Shown here: positions 35,877 through 47,456 of the stretch, one piece after another
Layout of the letters: each line of letters opens with the position of its first letter
Position numbering within the stretch: the first letter of the stretch is position 1
NCBI GenBank assembly: GCA_033060915.1
Contig: CM065392.1
Location: 14,914,501-14,978,500, forward strand
Origin: Euryodendron excelsum
Lineage: Eukaryota > Streptophyta > Magnoliopsida > Ericales > Pentaphylacaceae
Length of the DNA stretch: 64,000 nucleotides
Direction of reading: 5' to 3'
Translations under genes and position numbers: made by a program
The notes under the pieces: generated by a model
Databases searched by the model: none
What the model was told of the DNA's origin: nothing
What the model saw: only the letters and a program-made list of their open reading frames with translations

Positions 35877-38263
35877 ACTTTCCTAAAGTAACTGTAACCA
35901 TGAATTAGCTAGAATCGCTCTAGGAGTATGATTTTGAAAAAAAAAATAAGATTTTGAATGCGAGTTTGAAAGATGATTTTTATGCAAGTTTTAAAAACCA
36001 CTTTGAAAACAAGTTTTGAGTAGATGAATGAATATGATATGCACAATGCAATTACAATAGTGAACATACAAGGTTGGCTTCACCACATAATTAAGGGGGC
36101 CAAATCTACATGGTCTAAGGTTGAATTAGAAGAAAGCCCTCGATACGATAACTTTCAACCATCCTTCCTGCACATGAATTGGGGATTCTCTTGATTCAAG
36201 CATGCAAGAAAGTGGGGAAGAAGATAGGGGATTAAAATAGAAGAAAATCCATGTGGGCTAGGAAGAAGAAGAGATGGGGGAAAGTATATAAACATAAAGA
36301 GAGAGCTTACCTTATATTCTTCTCATTTTCTTGCTTTATTTTGCTTTGCTTTGCTTGATCCTTGAGAGCTTACAAATTGCAGCACTTTGAATCTTTAATG
36401 GAGGCTTTATAGGCTTATATATGAGTGTATATAATGTGTATAAGTGTTAGGGTTAAGTGTGTAGAGGCTAGGGTTTGGAGAGACTAAAGAGACTAGGGTT
36501 TTGAGAGGTTTCGAGCTCTATAATTTGAAAAGTAGAGTTTTTGGATTGAGTTTGTGGACATTTTTCACGTAGGGGGGACACTCTGTATTTATAGACCGAA
36601 GATTGACCTAGCACCTGTCACAGTGGCGCCAAGTCAAATTTCCTTCTTGCGCCACTAGGAGTGGTGGGCCAATTTTTGGCTTGGCGTCACTACTAGTGGC
36701 ACCAGCCACTTAGAAAGGTTTTAAGGTCGGCAAGCAACATATGTTTCAACCCTTGGTACACAAAGCAAAAGATTTGGGCACATGTATTAGTGACTACGAT
36801 GCAATTTTTAGTTTGGTTTCACTAGGAGTCACTCCAGAAGGTCCGGGAGTGTTCTGGAAGGTCGAAAAATGGTTCAAAAGGCTATAAATGGATAGATACC
36901 CTTGAAATAGTGTTCCAGGGGTAACGGACTTGAAAAATAAGGTCGAAATTGTCGACCGAGCTATTTGGGGCCAAACGGTCAATTAGATCGCAAAACCACC
37001 GAAATGGACTCGAAATGACTCATGAGAGGACTTGAAGGTTAGAAAAATTAACTAGAGTGTTCCAAGGGAGTGCCGGTTTGATACCCAGAACCGGTGTGAT
37101 TGAAAAAGGCGACTGGCCCACTAGGGGCAAAATTGTCATTTTGCACCGAATTTGCCAGAATAGAGTCAGAATGATCCGAGAAGGTGTTAGAAGGTTGAGA
37201 ATACAATTAGAAGCATTCTTGGGAGGTTATCGGCTTGATACCCAGAGTCGGTGTGGTTATTGGAGACGCTCGGATGCTTAGGGGTAAAATGGTCATTTTG
37301 ATCGGATGGTCTTGAAATTGGTCCGAAACTGATTGGGAGACACTTGAACATGCCATATCATCTTTGGGACGATCTTAGAAGGGTGAACTTACTGCTTTGA
37401 GGACTTAGGTACTTTCCTAAGAAGCGTGCCGAAAAAGGCCCAATGGGTAGTTTAGCCATTTTTTCACTAGAGTGGGCTAGCAGACACTAGTGTTGACCCG
37501 AGTTTCGAATGTTTCCACCACTCTAACGGTCTGTGACAAGTTAGTTTCCAAAGGTATCTCATCCTTTGGAAACTGTGTCACGGCCAAGATGCGAGATCGG
37601 TCGTGTAACATAGGGGTTTTATTGGCAATTCCCGATGTCGACCTGTTTGCGAGTGTTTCCGCCACTCTGAGGATTGTAATGTTTGTGAGTGTTTTCGCCA
37701 CTCTGATGGTTTGTGTTCATTCCGAAGCTTGCCTGATCTAGGGAAGCTGCTAGGTGGACTTATCGTTTGAGGAATTAACTTTCTCGAAAGACGTGCTGAT
37801 AACCGACATTCTTCATTGGCAGGTAACAGGCGCCAAAGCTGGACCATTCCACCATCTCGGGGACTTGGGTTTCATCCTGGTCGACTAGTTTGAAGGGACT
37901 TACCATTCCGAAGAGTTTTCTCAAAACACGTGCCAGACTGGATGGTCTTACTGCCTAAGGTATCAACTTTCTTGAAAGTGGTGCCAAATTTGATCTAGAT
38001 TTGAATTGGACTTGAAATTGGATTTAAGATTGAAATAGGGACTTACAGTCTTCGAGAAGACGAGCCAACTAGAATAAGACCGAACAATGCCACAACAATA
38101 TTTTAGTCATTTTGCCTTTGTTGGACATGATGGGCCCATAAAGCAATTGATTGATTGGATTGAGTCTAGAAAGCTAGTTTTGACTTGAATGTGTTTGTAT
38201 CGGTTTAAATGTGAGTCTGGTCAGACCGAAGATTTTCGAGCAAGCAAAAATGGGGTGCTTACA
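35877..38263 (-). mobile_element. R3 5' LTR remnant (5' half only)
   Basis: Its LTR 5' end is at 38263 (plus strand GGGGTGCTTACA). It runs leftwards about 2.4 kb into mid-LTR and stops at the 35872-35876 junction. Same subfamily as 1-3492. A TATA box lies at 36586-36593 with palindromes at 36609-36708. Confidence 0.8.
36586..36593 (-). promoter_or_regulatory. LTR TATA box (R3 5' LTR remnant)
   Basis: Minus-strand TATAAATA in TCTATAAATACAGAG. The palindrome zone at 36609-36708 is partly mutated (GGCGTCACTACTAGTGGCACC). Confidence 0.65.
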
Positions 38264-39670
38264 GCCAGGAATGGTCCAGAAGGCCAAAAATGGGTAGAAA
38301 CCCTTGAAATAGTGTCCCAGAAGTAACAGATTTGAAAAGCAAGGTTGGGATTGTCAAAGTAGTCGGTCGAGCCATTAGGGGTAAAACGGTCAACCAGACC
38401 CAAAAACCACCGGAATGGACTTGAAATGTCTCATGAGAGGACTTGAAGTTTAGAAAACACTATTTTGAATGTTTCAGGAAATTTTCGGTTTGATACCCAT
38501 AGATGGTGTGGTTGGAAAAGGTGACCAGCCCACTAGGGCCAAAACGGTCATTTTACACTAGGCTTGCCGAAATGGACTCGGAATGTTCCGAAAAGGTGTT
38601 AGAAGATTTAGAATACTATTAGAAGCATCGTCAAGAGGTAACCAGTTTGATACCTAGAGCCAGTGTGATTCCTAGAGGCGATCGGATGCTTAAGGGCAAA
38701 ATGATTATTTTGACCGGATGGTCTCGAAATTGGTCTAAAAGCGACTAGAAGGTATCTGAACATGCTGGGTTGTTCTTGGGACAATCTTGGAAGGGTGGAG
38801 TTACCACTCTGAGGACTTAGGTAATTCTCGAGAAGCATGACGAAAATGCCCAAGGGATAGTTTGGTCATTTTTCACCGGAGTAAGCTAGCAGGCACTGGT
38901 GTTGACCTGGGTTTTGAGTGTTTCCACCACTCTGACGGTCTGTGATAATTTGGTTTTCAAAGGTATCTTGTCCTTTGATAAACATGTCACGGCCAAGAGT
39001 CGAGTTCGATCCCGTGACAAAAGAGATTTGTTGGCAATTTTCAATGTCGACCTATTTGCAAGTGTTTCCGCCACTTTGACGGTTGTAAAGTTTGTAAGTG
39101 TTTTTGCCACTTTGACGGTGCACATTTATTTCAAAAATTGCCTGATCTAGGGAAACTACTAGGTGGACTTATTGTCTGAGGAATCAACTTTCACAAAAGA
39201 CGTGCCAAATAACGGATATTCTTCATTGGCGGGCTAGCAGACGCCAAAGGTGGACCATTTTACCATCTTGTGGACTTGGGTTCCGTCCTAATTGATGGGT
39301 TTGAAGGGACTTACTGCTCTGAAGAGTTTATCAGAAAACGTGTCGAACTGGATGGACTTATTGCCTGAGGGATCAACTTTCTCGAAAGGCGTACTAAATT
39401 TAGTCTTGATTGGAATTGGATTTGAAATTGGATTTGAGATTATCGGGACTTACTGTCTCTAGGAAGACATGCCAACTAGAATAAGACCGAGCAATGCCAT
39501 AAGGGCATTTTGGTCATTTTGCCTCTATTGGGCTCTGTGGGCCCGCGAAGCGATTAATTGATTGGACTGAGTTTGGAAAATTAATTTGGACTTGAATATG
39601 TTTGTGTTGGTTTGAATATGAGTCCGGACGGACCAAAGATTACCGAGTGGGCAAAAATGGGGTGCTTATA
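38264..39670 (-). mobile_element. R4 3' LTR fragment
   Basis: The 5' 1.4 kb of an LTR. It ends at 39670 with GGGGTGCTTATA (the usual TACA has a transition) beside the R4 internal region. It is cut at 38264, where R3 begins, and the remainder should lie left of the window. GCCAG at 38264-38268 is the expected right-hand target duplication of R3. Confidence 0.75.
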
Positions 39671-39870
39671 GCTACTTCTTTTTTTCTGTCTTTGTTTGAC
39701 GAAGGCAGAAAATAATAAAGTAAGAGTCCTATATTGACTACGAGGCGATTGGGGGGACAGACTTTGAAAATTTTTGTAAACTGGAGTTTGAAAATTGATA
39801 TCCAGCCTAATGGAGCATTTGGAATTGGGTTTTGGCTGGAAAATGGGCAAAGCTGCCCAGATTTTGATAC

Positions 39871-39932
39871 TGGTGCCACTAGCAATAGCGCCAGGCCATT
39901 TTTATGGCCTGGCGCTATTGCTAGTGGCGCCA
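39871..39932. repeat. 29-bp-arm palindrome with a TTTT loop
   Basis: The left arm 39871-39899 and right arm 39904-39932 are reverse complements except at one position, separated by TTTT. The arms contain GGCGCC/GGTGCC and CCACTAGCAATAGCGCC. It lies about 200 bp upstream of the splice donor of the antisense gene. R2 has only a decayed version (about 47190-47255). Confidence 0.9.
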
Positions 39933-40145
39933 GGCTTGTGGCTTAAAACATCAGACTTTTGGTTCAAAGTTTTGCGAGTTTGTAAAAAAGTTTTGAACGT
40001 TTGAGAGCTTCTTCAAGTGTTTTGCAACAAGAGAGGCTTGAGCATTGAAGGAGTGACTTTTGGGGACCTTTGAGGATTGCCAAAAGTAGTCTCCATTGCC
40101 GAAAAATTTGTCGGAGAAGAAGATTTCACTGAAGAACTCCAAGAG

Positions 40146-41554
40146 GTGAGTTTTTATTTTATTTTTTTGTTTCTGTAGATTTTGATGTGTAGAACTTCGT
40201 TTGAGTCATGTAAATAGTGGAAATTGATGCCTTAATGTGCTTTGAATGCTCTGGTAGAGTTATTTTTATGTTTTGATTCTTTTTTGATTGAATTTAGATA
40301 GTTTTGGACAGTTGGTGTAAAGAGGGTCTTTGCAGGAATTGGAGATTTGCTCCTACAGCTTTGGGTATTGAATTTTTTAGCTAGATTTTTATACTATGTA
40401 CCTTAAAAAAATGTGTTTAATAGCCACATGCAATTTCGTGATTTTAAAATTTTTTTGTGAATTTTTTATTTTTCAAAAAATAGAAAAATAGGTTAAAAAA
40501 TAAGAAAAATTAGAAAATAATGGAAATATCTAACTCTAATCCCTAGAAAAATGTAAGAATATTTTAGAAAACATTTGAAGTGGTTTTGAAAAACTTCTGC
40601 AACAATCTTGAAAATCTTTAGAATTTTGTAAATTAGAACATGTCTTTGAAATTTTAAAAATCTTGAAAATGTGCACAAATTTTTTTTGTGAGTGTTGGTA
40701 TTATGTGATTGTGATATTGTTGTAGTGTCATGAGTGTTGTAGGGGCTATTTTTAAACGAAACTCTGCCAAAATTTTTTAAATTAAGAAAAGAGTTAGGAA
40801 ATTTTTGAGACGACATCTTTTTGTAGGGAAAAGACGTAAAACCTTTGAGATTGGGGCCTTTTTGGCATAGAAGGCTCCGAGAAACTCCGGGAGGCTTACA
40901 ACTATTGGAAGAAAAACCGAGGAATAATTTTTGAAAATGAAATTTTTGAATAAAAACTTTTGAGGGAAATACTTTAGAAGATTTGCAAATGGATTTTAAA
41001 CTTTGGGAACTTGGAAATTGATAAAGATTTTTGGAAGATAGAAAACTTGGAATTTTTTGAGAATTGATTTTGAAGAAGATTTTTTAAAGGAAAAAGTTTT
41101 TAGAAAACCTTCAAACTTGCTTTAAATAGAAATCTTTTGGAGTAGAAGCTTGAGATAGATTTTGATTAAAAATTTTTTAGATTTAATTTGAAATGAACTT
41201 TTGAATTAGAAACTATTTTGATTTGAGATTTGGACAAAACAGGTATACAATTCGTTTTGATTTGAAATTTGACTTTTTGGAGCTAAAATGTTTAGAAAAT
41301 TCATTTTGACTAGACATAAAAAAAACTTTTGAAAGCAAAATCTATAGAAAAATTATTTTGACTTGAAACTGGAAATCTTTTTTATAAAAAAATTTATTTT
41401 GACTCGAAACTTGACTTTAAATATCAAAATGTGTAGGAAATTCATTTTGACTTAACATTTGAAACTGTGATTTTCTCCACTTTTTTCCCTTTTATACCAC
41501 TTACCCTTTTGAGCTATACTTACCGTATGTCGACATTCTTACCTTGACTTTTAG
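40146..41554 (+). other. Leader intron of the antisense gene (R4)
   Basis: Donor GTGAGT after AACTCCAAGAG; acceptor TTTTAG directly before the former start codon. Homologous to 3908-5469 and 47457-48341. Confidence 0.5.
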
Positions 41555-41555
41555 A

Positions 41556-42092
41556 ATAGCTGACGCGATTTTGAGTCGGCTGAGAGCTTGGCATGATAGC
41601 TATCCTCCAGATGAGCAATACATCTTTCGCCGGTCCTTTGATCGGGTGGCTTCACTCTTGTCGGTGTAGCTTATTCTAGGATTCATGGAGGTAGTGATTC
41701 CCTTTTGGCAGCCTAGCTTATCTCTTTTCCACTTCGGGGAATGCGAGCTTACCCCCACTCCTCATGAGTATGGTTTTCTCCTCAGTTTTCTAGATGATTA
41801 TGCTAACATTGTGGGACCTATCTTTCCTAACGGTTGCATCACAATTGTCTCATCTTAGCTTGGACTCCAGCGGGCAGTTCTTTTGTTTGCCATTCTGCCC
41901 CAGTTTCCTTGCGCTCCAGTAGAGTTCCTATTTTCTCGCTTTGAGTTTGCGACGGGTATGAAAGCTTATTCGGGTGTTTGCATACTTCTTAGGATTGGTC
42001 TATTTCTGGCATGGTTGCTTTAACTCTGCTTCTTCTGAACTTCTTGATGTTTCTACGAGGAGATGATTTGGTTGATTGCCGATCATGTTCAT
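41556..42092 (+). pseudogene. Antisense DUF7745-like gene of R4, N-terminal part
   Basis: The frame reads (I)ADAILSRLRAWHDSY, then IPFWQPSLSLFHFGE and CELTPTPHEYGFLL, closely matching the R1 protein. The start ATG is ATA here (G to A), and several in-frame stops follow. The frame is cut at 42092 by the 3' LTR of R2, within the segment equivalent to RGDDLVDCR of R1. It proves that R1 and R4 share an antisense gene that R2 and R3 lack. Confidence 0.75.
42088..42092. repeat. Left target-site duplication of R2 (TTCAT), partner outside the window
   Basis: The five bases before TGTCGCG. The matching copy should follow the 5' LTR of R2 beyond 64000. Confidence 0.5.
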
Positions 42093-45000
42093 TGTCGCGC
42101 CCAAATTTTTCACACTCGAGGGATACTCACACAAGTAGAAAAAATGCTGTACTCTCTCGTTAGAACTCACCCTCCTAGAAGAATGAGTGCGACTATGTTT
42201 GAATTGAAAATAGATTTGAATAAAGGGCTGTTGAAAACAATTTGGAGTCGCCACCTAACTTGATTAAGGTGAGTTAGGTCACCTAAAAACTAAGAATAAT
42301 CCGAAGACTACACTTAAGGTTTTTAGAAAAGGTTTCTGAAAATACCACCTCAAGAGAGGGTTTTAAGAAAAACAGGTTGTTTGGCAAACTTTGAAAAACA
42401 TTTAGCCCTTTTTTAAAAAAAAAACTCCTTTTGGTCTTTCGAAAACAGTGATCCTAGATTCGGAGGTTGGTTATGTGTAGGGAAGACGCACTAAGCCATA
42501 ACCCTACCCCGCCCTTTCGGTGCCTACATGTCAATCTACCCTAGATTCACCTATGAGAGTCCTTAACTAACTATTGTTCAATCCTATTCACTTTAAAAAA
42601 TAATGTTTAGAAAAAAAAAAAAAACATGATGCATGATATGTAAGTGCAAGAAAAGAGAGTTGATTTGGAAATAGATTTGAAAAGAAGAATTTGATTTGAT
42701 TTTAGAAGAGATTCGAAAAGATAGCATTGAAATTGGAAAGTTTTAGAAATTAGAAATAAAGATTTGAAAATAGATTTTTTTTTTGGAATTGGAAACTTGA
42801 AATAGATATGGAATTGAAGATTGAAGAAGATTGTAGAATTGGAGATTTGAAAAATGTGGAGTTTGAGATTTGAAAAATGTGGAGTTTGAGATTTGAAAAA
42901 TGTTGTGGAATTTGAAATTTGAAAAATGTTGTGGAATTTGAAATTTGAAAGAAGTTGTGACCGCACTCATTAGAGTTGCCTACGTATCCTTTTGGAGGAA
43001 TCAGGTTAGTCGTAGTTTGGACAAGAGTCCGATTGAAAATAGATTGAATTGGAAGAAAGAGTTTGAATTGGAAATTGGATTTGATTTGAAATTAGAAGAG
43101 GAGATTGGAAATTAAAATTGAGAAGATTGGACTTGTTTTGGAAAGATTGAGGTTTAAGAAAACCTAGACTCCAGAAAGATAGGATTTAGGAAAGACTTGA
43201 GACTCAAGAAAGATTTGACTTCACTTGGAAGGGTTTTAGAAAAGATTTGACTCAAATGTGGGACTTGGAAGATTTAGGAAATGATTGAATTTAGGAAGGG
43301 TTCGAATTAGGAAAGGTCCGATTTAGGAAAGTTTCGAATTTGGAAATTTTCAAAATTAGGAAAGTTTCAACTTAGGAAAGTTTTGGAACTAGAAAAGTTT
43401 TGAAAAAGGAAAGGTCTCACTTAGGAAAGTTTTGAATTAGGAAAGTTTTCAATTTAGAAAATGTTTGAATTAAGAAAGTTTTAACTGAAGAAAGTTTCAA
43501 CTTAGAAAAGTTTTGAAATTGGAAAGTTTCGTTTTAAGAAAGGCTTTGAAAATAGAAAAGTTTTTGAAAATAGGAAAGTTTTGAGTTTAGAAAGTTTTAG
43601 AACTGGAAAGATTTCAAGTTTAGGAAAGTTCAGAATTTTAGAAAGATTCGAAGTTTAGAAAGATTTAACTTAAGAAAGTTTTGAATTTAGAAAGCTTTGA
43701 ATTTGGAAAGATTTGAAATTTGGAAAGCTTAAGATTTAGAAAGTTTAGATTTGGAAAGGGGTAGAATTAGGAAAGATTTGAAAGTTGAGTTTTAAAATTT
43801 AGGAAAGATTTAAAAGTTTTAGGAAACTTAAGATTTAGGAAGGTAGGAAATTAGAAGAGAGTTGAATTAGGAATGGATTAGATTTTGTTTCTAAAAGGGA
43901 ATGTTTGATTTTGTTCCCAAAAACGGAGGATTGGATTTAGTTTCCTAAACGGAAAGATTGGATTTGGTCAAAGATTTGAAAAGGGAAGTTTTAGAAACCC
44001 TAAATTTGGAAAACTATAGTTTTGACGTAGAAAATAGGTTTTAGAAATATGTATAGTCTTGATGTAGAAAACAAGAGGTTTTAGAAACCTAGATTTGGGG
44101 TAAGGTTTGAAAACTGTGTTTTTGGGAAGAAAATTAGGGTTTTGCTAATTGTGGGTTCTAGGGCTTGACTTGGGCTCTAAGGAAAGAGATTTTTAGAAAG
44201 TGCGTTTTTGGAGACGAAGATTTTTAGAAGGGAATCCTAGAGAGGAGTTTTTTGGAAAGTGAATTTGAAGATAGAGTTTTTTGGAAAAAGATTTTAAAGA
44301 GAAGGAGTTTTTGGAAAGTGTGTTTTTGGAAACGAAGATTTTAGAAGGAAAATCCTAGAGGGAAATTTCTAGAAGGAACATTTTGGGAAAAGAGTTTTTA
44401 GAAAGATTTTTAGGGAGCGTTTTTAGAAAGTGGATTTTGGGGAGAGCATTTTGGAAACGAGTTGAAAAAGGAGGTTTTGAAAAATAGATTTTTGTAAAGG
44501 GCTTTTAGAAAACAATTTCGGAAAGAGGAGCTTTAGGAAAGTAGGTTGAAAAAGGGATTTTTAGGAAGAGAGACTTTTGAAAAGAGAGTTTTTAGAAAGG
44601 TGTAAAAGATGTCACTTTCCTAAAGCGATTCTAACCATAAGAAGGCTAGAACCATTTTAGGAAAGTGATTTTGAAAACAACAAGATTTGAAAATATGGAT
44701 GATATTGGTCACTCTAAATGTAACACTTTCCTAAAGCAATCCTAGCCATGGAAAAGCTAGAATCACCCTAGGATTATGGTTTTGAAAATAAGTTCTGAAA
44801 AGGGGATTTTGATGCAATTTTGAAAACAAGTTTGAAAACGATTTGAAAAACAACTTTGAAAACGGTTTTTAGAAGATGCAAGATCATGATATTTACAATG
44901 CAATTTTGGGGTCGTGAACATACAAGGCTAAAGCTTCACCACATAATCAAGGGGGCCAGACGCACGTGGTCTCTGGTTAGACTAGAAGAAAGCCCTCGAC

Positions 45001-45464
45001 ACGGTGACTCTCCAATAGTCTAATCCTGCACATGGACCGGGAGTCTCCTTGTTTCAAGCATGCAAAGAAAGGGGGGAAAGAGATGGGGGATTAAAATAGA
45101 AGAGAACCCAAGTGGGTTAGGAGAGAGAAGAGAGAGGGGGAAGTGCGGAAATTTAAATAGAGAACCTATCTTGTATCTTGTTTATTTTGCGCACCTTGCT
45201 TTCTTCAGTCTTCATCTTGATCTTTGTCTTCAATCTTCAAACTTCAGATAACAACTCTTCAGGTCTTTGAAAGAGGGTTGAAGGTTAGTGTATGGGTGTA
45301 TGAGGGTGTGTATGAGTGTATAGGAGGTTAGGGTTTAGTGTATGGTGGCTAGGGTTTGAAAACCTAGAGAGGCTAGGGTTTCTGGAGTGTTCGAGCTCTG
45401 TATATCGAATTATATGATTTTTGGTTTGAGTTTGCGGACCTCTTTTACGTTGGAAGAGGCTCTG

Positions 45465-45472
45465 TATTTATA
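45465..45472 (-). promoter_or_regulatory. LTR TATA box with upstream palindromes (R2 3' LTR)
   Basis: Minus-strand TATAAATA. The palindrome zone 45489-45590 includes GGCGCCACTAGGAGTGGCGC and GGCGCCACTACTAGTGGCACC. Confidence 0.7.
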
Positions 45473-46264
45473 GAGGTTGGACATCACTGACGCCTGTTGC
45501 AGTGGCGCCAGGCCAAACTTTACACTGGCGCCACTAGGAGTGGCGCTAGGCCATTTTTTGGGTTGGCGCCACTACTAGTGGCACCAGCCATTTAGGAAAT
45601 GTTTAAGGTCGGCAAGTAACATATCTTTGATTAGATTTGGGCACCTGTACTAGTGACTACTATGCAATTTTTAGCCTGACTTCACTAGGAGTGACTCTGG
45701 AAAGTCCGAGAATGATTTTGGAAGACTGGGAATGATGCAGAAAGTCGAAAAAGAGTAGGAACACTTAGAATAGTGTCCCGGAGGTATTTGACTTGAAAAA
45801 TGAGGATAAGATGTGTCGGAAGGGCTAACCGGGCCTTTAGGGGTAAAACGGTCAACCGGATCAGGAAACTGCCGGGACAGACTCGGACTGTCCCGGAAGA
45901 AGACTTGGGATTTAGAAACATTATTCAAAATATTCTCAAAGGTTGCCGGTTTGATTCCCAGAGCCAGTGTGGTCGAAAAAGGTGACCGGCCCACTAGGGG
46001 CAAAATGGTCATTTCGCACCGGGTTTGCCAGAACTAACTTGGAATGATCCGAAAAGGTAAAAGGAGGTTGAGAACACTACAAAAAGCTGTCTTAGAAGGT
46101 TACTGGTTTGATACCCAGAGCCGGTGTGGCCGAAAAAGCAAACCGGCCCACCAGGGGCAAAATGGTCATTTTGTACCGAATTGGCCGAAACTGACTCGGA
46201 ATGATCTAGAAAGATAAAGAAAGGTTGAGAATACTATAAGAAGCATTCTCGGAAAGTTACCAAT

Positions 46265-46805
46265 GGGGCCCTGATTGGAACCGTCTTGAGGAATAAACTG
46301 TCTCGAGAGAGGGATTCGAAAGGGGACTTACCGTCTTCGAAAGGACGTACCTGATTTGGAACCGTCTTGAGGAATAAACTGTCTCGAGAGTGGGATTGGA
46401 AAAGGGTCTTATCGTCTTTGAAACGATGTGCCTGATTTGGAACCATCTCGAGGAATAAACTGTCTTGAGAGAGGGATTGGAAAGGGGTCTTATCGTCTCC
46501 GAAAAGACGTGCCTGATTTGGAACCGTCTCGAGGAATAAACTGTCTCAAGAGTGGGATTGGAAAGGGGACTTACCATCTTCAAAAAGACGTGCATGGTTT
46601 GGAACCATCTCAAGGAATAAACTATCTCGAGAGAGGGATTGGAAAGGAGACTTACCTTCTTCGAAAAGACGTGCCTGATTTAGAATCGTCTCGAGGAATA
46701 AACTATCTCGAGAGTGGGATTGGAAAGGGGACTTACCGTCTTCGAAAAGACGTGCCTGATTTGGAACCGTCTCGAGGAATTAACTGTCTCGAGAGAGGGA
46801 TTGGA
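46265..46805. repeat. 81-bp tandem array, 6-7 units (R2 3' LTR)
   Basis: Units start near 46270, 46351, 46432, 46513, 46594, 46675 and 46756. Each has a CTCGAG...CTCGAG pair and a CGTCTTCGAAAAGACG hairpin. This is the longest 81-bp array in the window and produces 27-residue repetitive false ORFs on both strands. Confidence 0.93.
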
Positions 46806-46997
46806 AAGAATAATGCCCCTAAGGGCAATTTCTTCATTTTGCCTCTATTTGGGCCTGGTGGGCCCGTGAGGCGATGAACAAATGGGATTTGGACCTAGAA
46901 AGTTGGTTTCGATTGGAATATGCCCACAATGACTTGAACACAAGTCTGGACGAAGTGTAGACTGCTGAGCGGTCAAAAATGGGGTGCTTACAGCTGG

Positions 46998-47009
46998 CCC
47001 TCTTTTTCT
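46998..47009 (-). other. Polypurine-tract candidate of R2
   Basis: Minus-strand AGAAAAAGAGGG, five bases before the 3' LTR start (TGTAAGC). R3 and R4 have equivalents at 3499-3509 and 39675-39687. This is the usual place for the plus-strand primer. Confidence 0.55.
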
Positions 47010-47456
47010 GTCTTTGCTTGTCAAAGATAGAAAACGATAAGACTAAGAGTCCCATGTTGACCGCGAGGCAGTCGGAGGGACGGACATTGGAAATCTTTCA
47101 ACAATGGGGGTCGAAAATGGATAGCGGGCCAAAAAGGCCTTCGAAAACGAAATTTGGCGTGAAAGGGGGCAAAGCTACCCAAAATTTGAACCTGGTGCCA
47201 CTAGGAGTGGCGCCTTTGGTCGAAAAACCTTGGCGGCTCTGCTTGTGGTGCCAGGCTTATGATAAAAACCAGAAAATTTTCTAGTTCGAAGACCTACGGG
47301 ATTTGAAGAGTTTTCACAAATCTGTGAGGCATTGCGAGGCATCCGTCTTGGACATTGAAGGAGTACTTCTTGGAGACCACGGGTGATTGCCGGAAGGAGA
47401 TCACGTTGCCGGAAAAGTCGCCGGAAGAGAAGATTTCGCCGGAGAACTTCCAAAAA

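Larger units (their letters stand above)
39671..42092 (-). mobile_element. R4 internal region, 3' part
   Basis: It starts with a polypurine-like tract (minus AGAAAAAAAGAAG, 39675-39687). It contains a large hairpin, the leader exon and leader intron, and the start of the antisense DUF7745-like gene. It is interrupted at 42093 by R2; the rest should lie beyond the window. Confidence 0.8.
42093..46992 (-). repeat. R2 3' LTR
   Basis: Plus strand TGTCGCGCCCAA at the left end and GGGGTGCTTACA at the right. Purine-rich tract about 43100-44600; TATA box 45465; palindromes 45489-45590; 81-bp array 46265-46805. A copy of GGAGTCGCCA (PBS-like in LTR sense) is at 42244-42253. No gene. Confidence 0.92.

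Noticed and set aside
38215..39670. Tandem LTR-LTR recombination product at 38263/38264
   Set aside because: The right part starts in mid-U3 rather than at an LTR end. The simpler reading is insertion of R3 into the R4 LTR, with the other half outside the window.
45671..46037. Recurring ~60-113-residue ORFs on both strands in U3 (also 9517-9753, 27789-28155, 54824-55235, 63523-63889)
   Set aside because: They recur because the LTR recurs. Both strands are open at the same place, and similar GGGGCAAAACGGTCA segments are internally repeated. I see no domain or coding bias.
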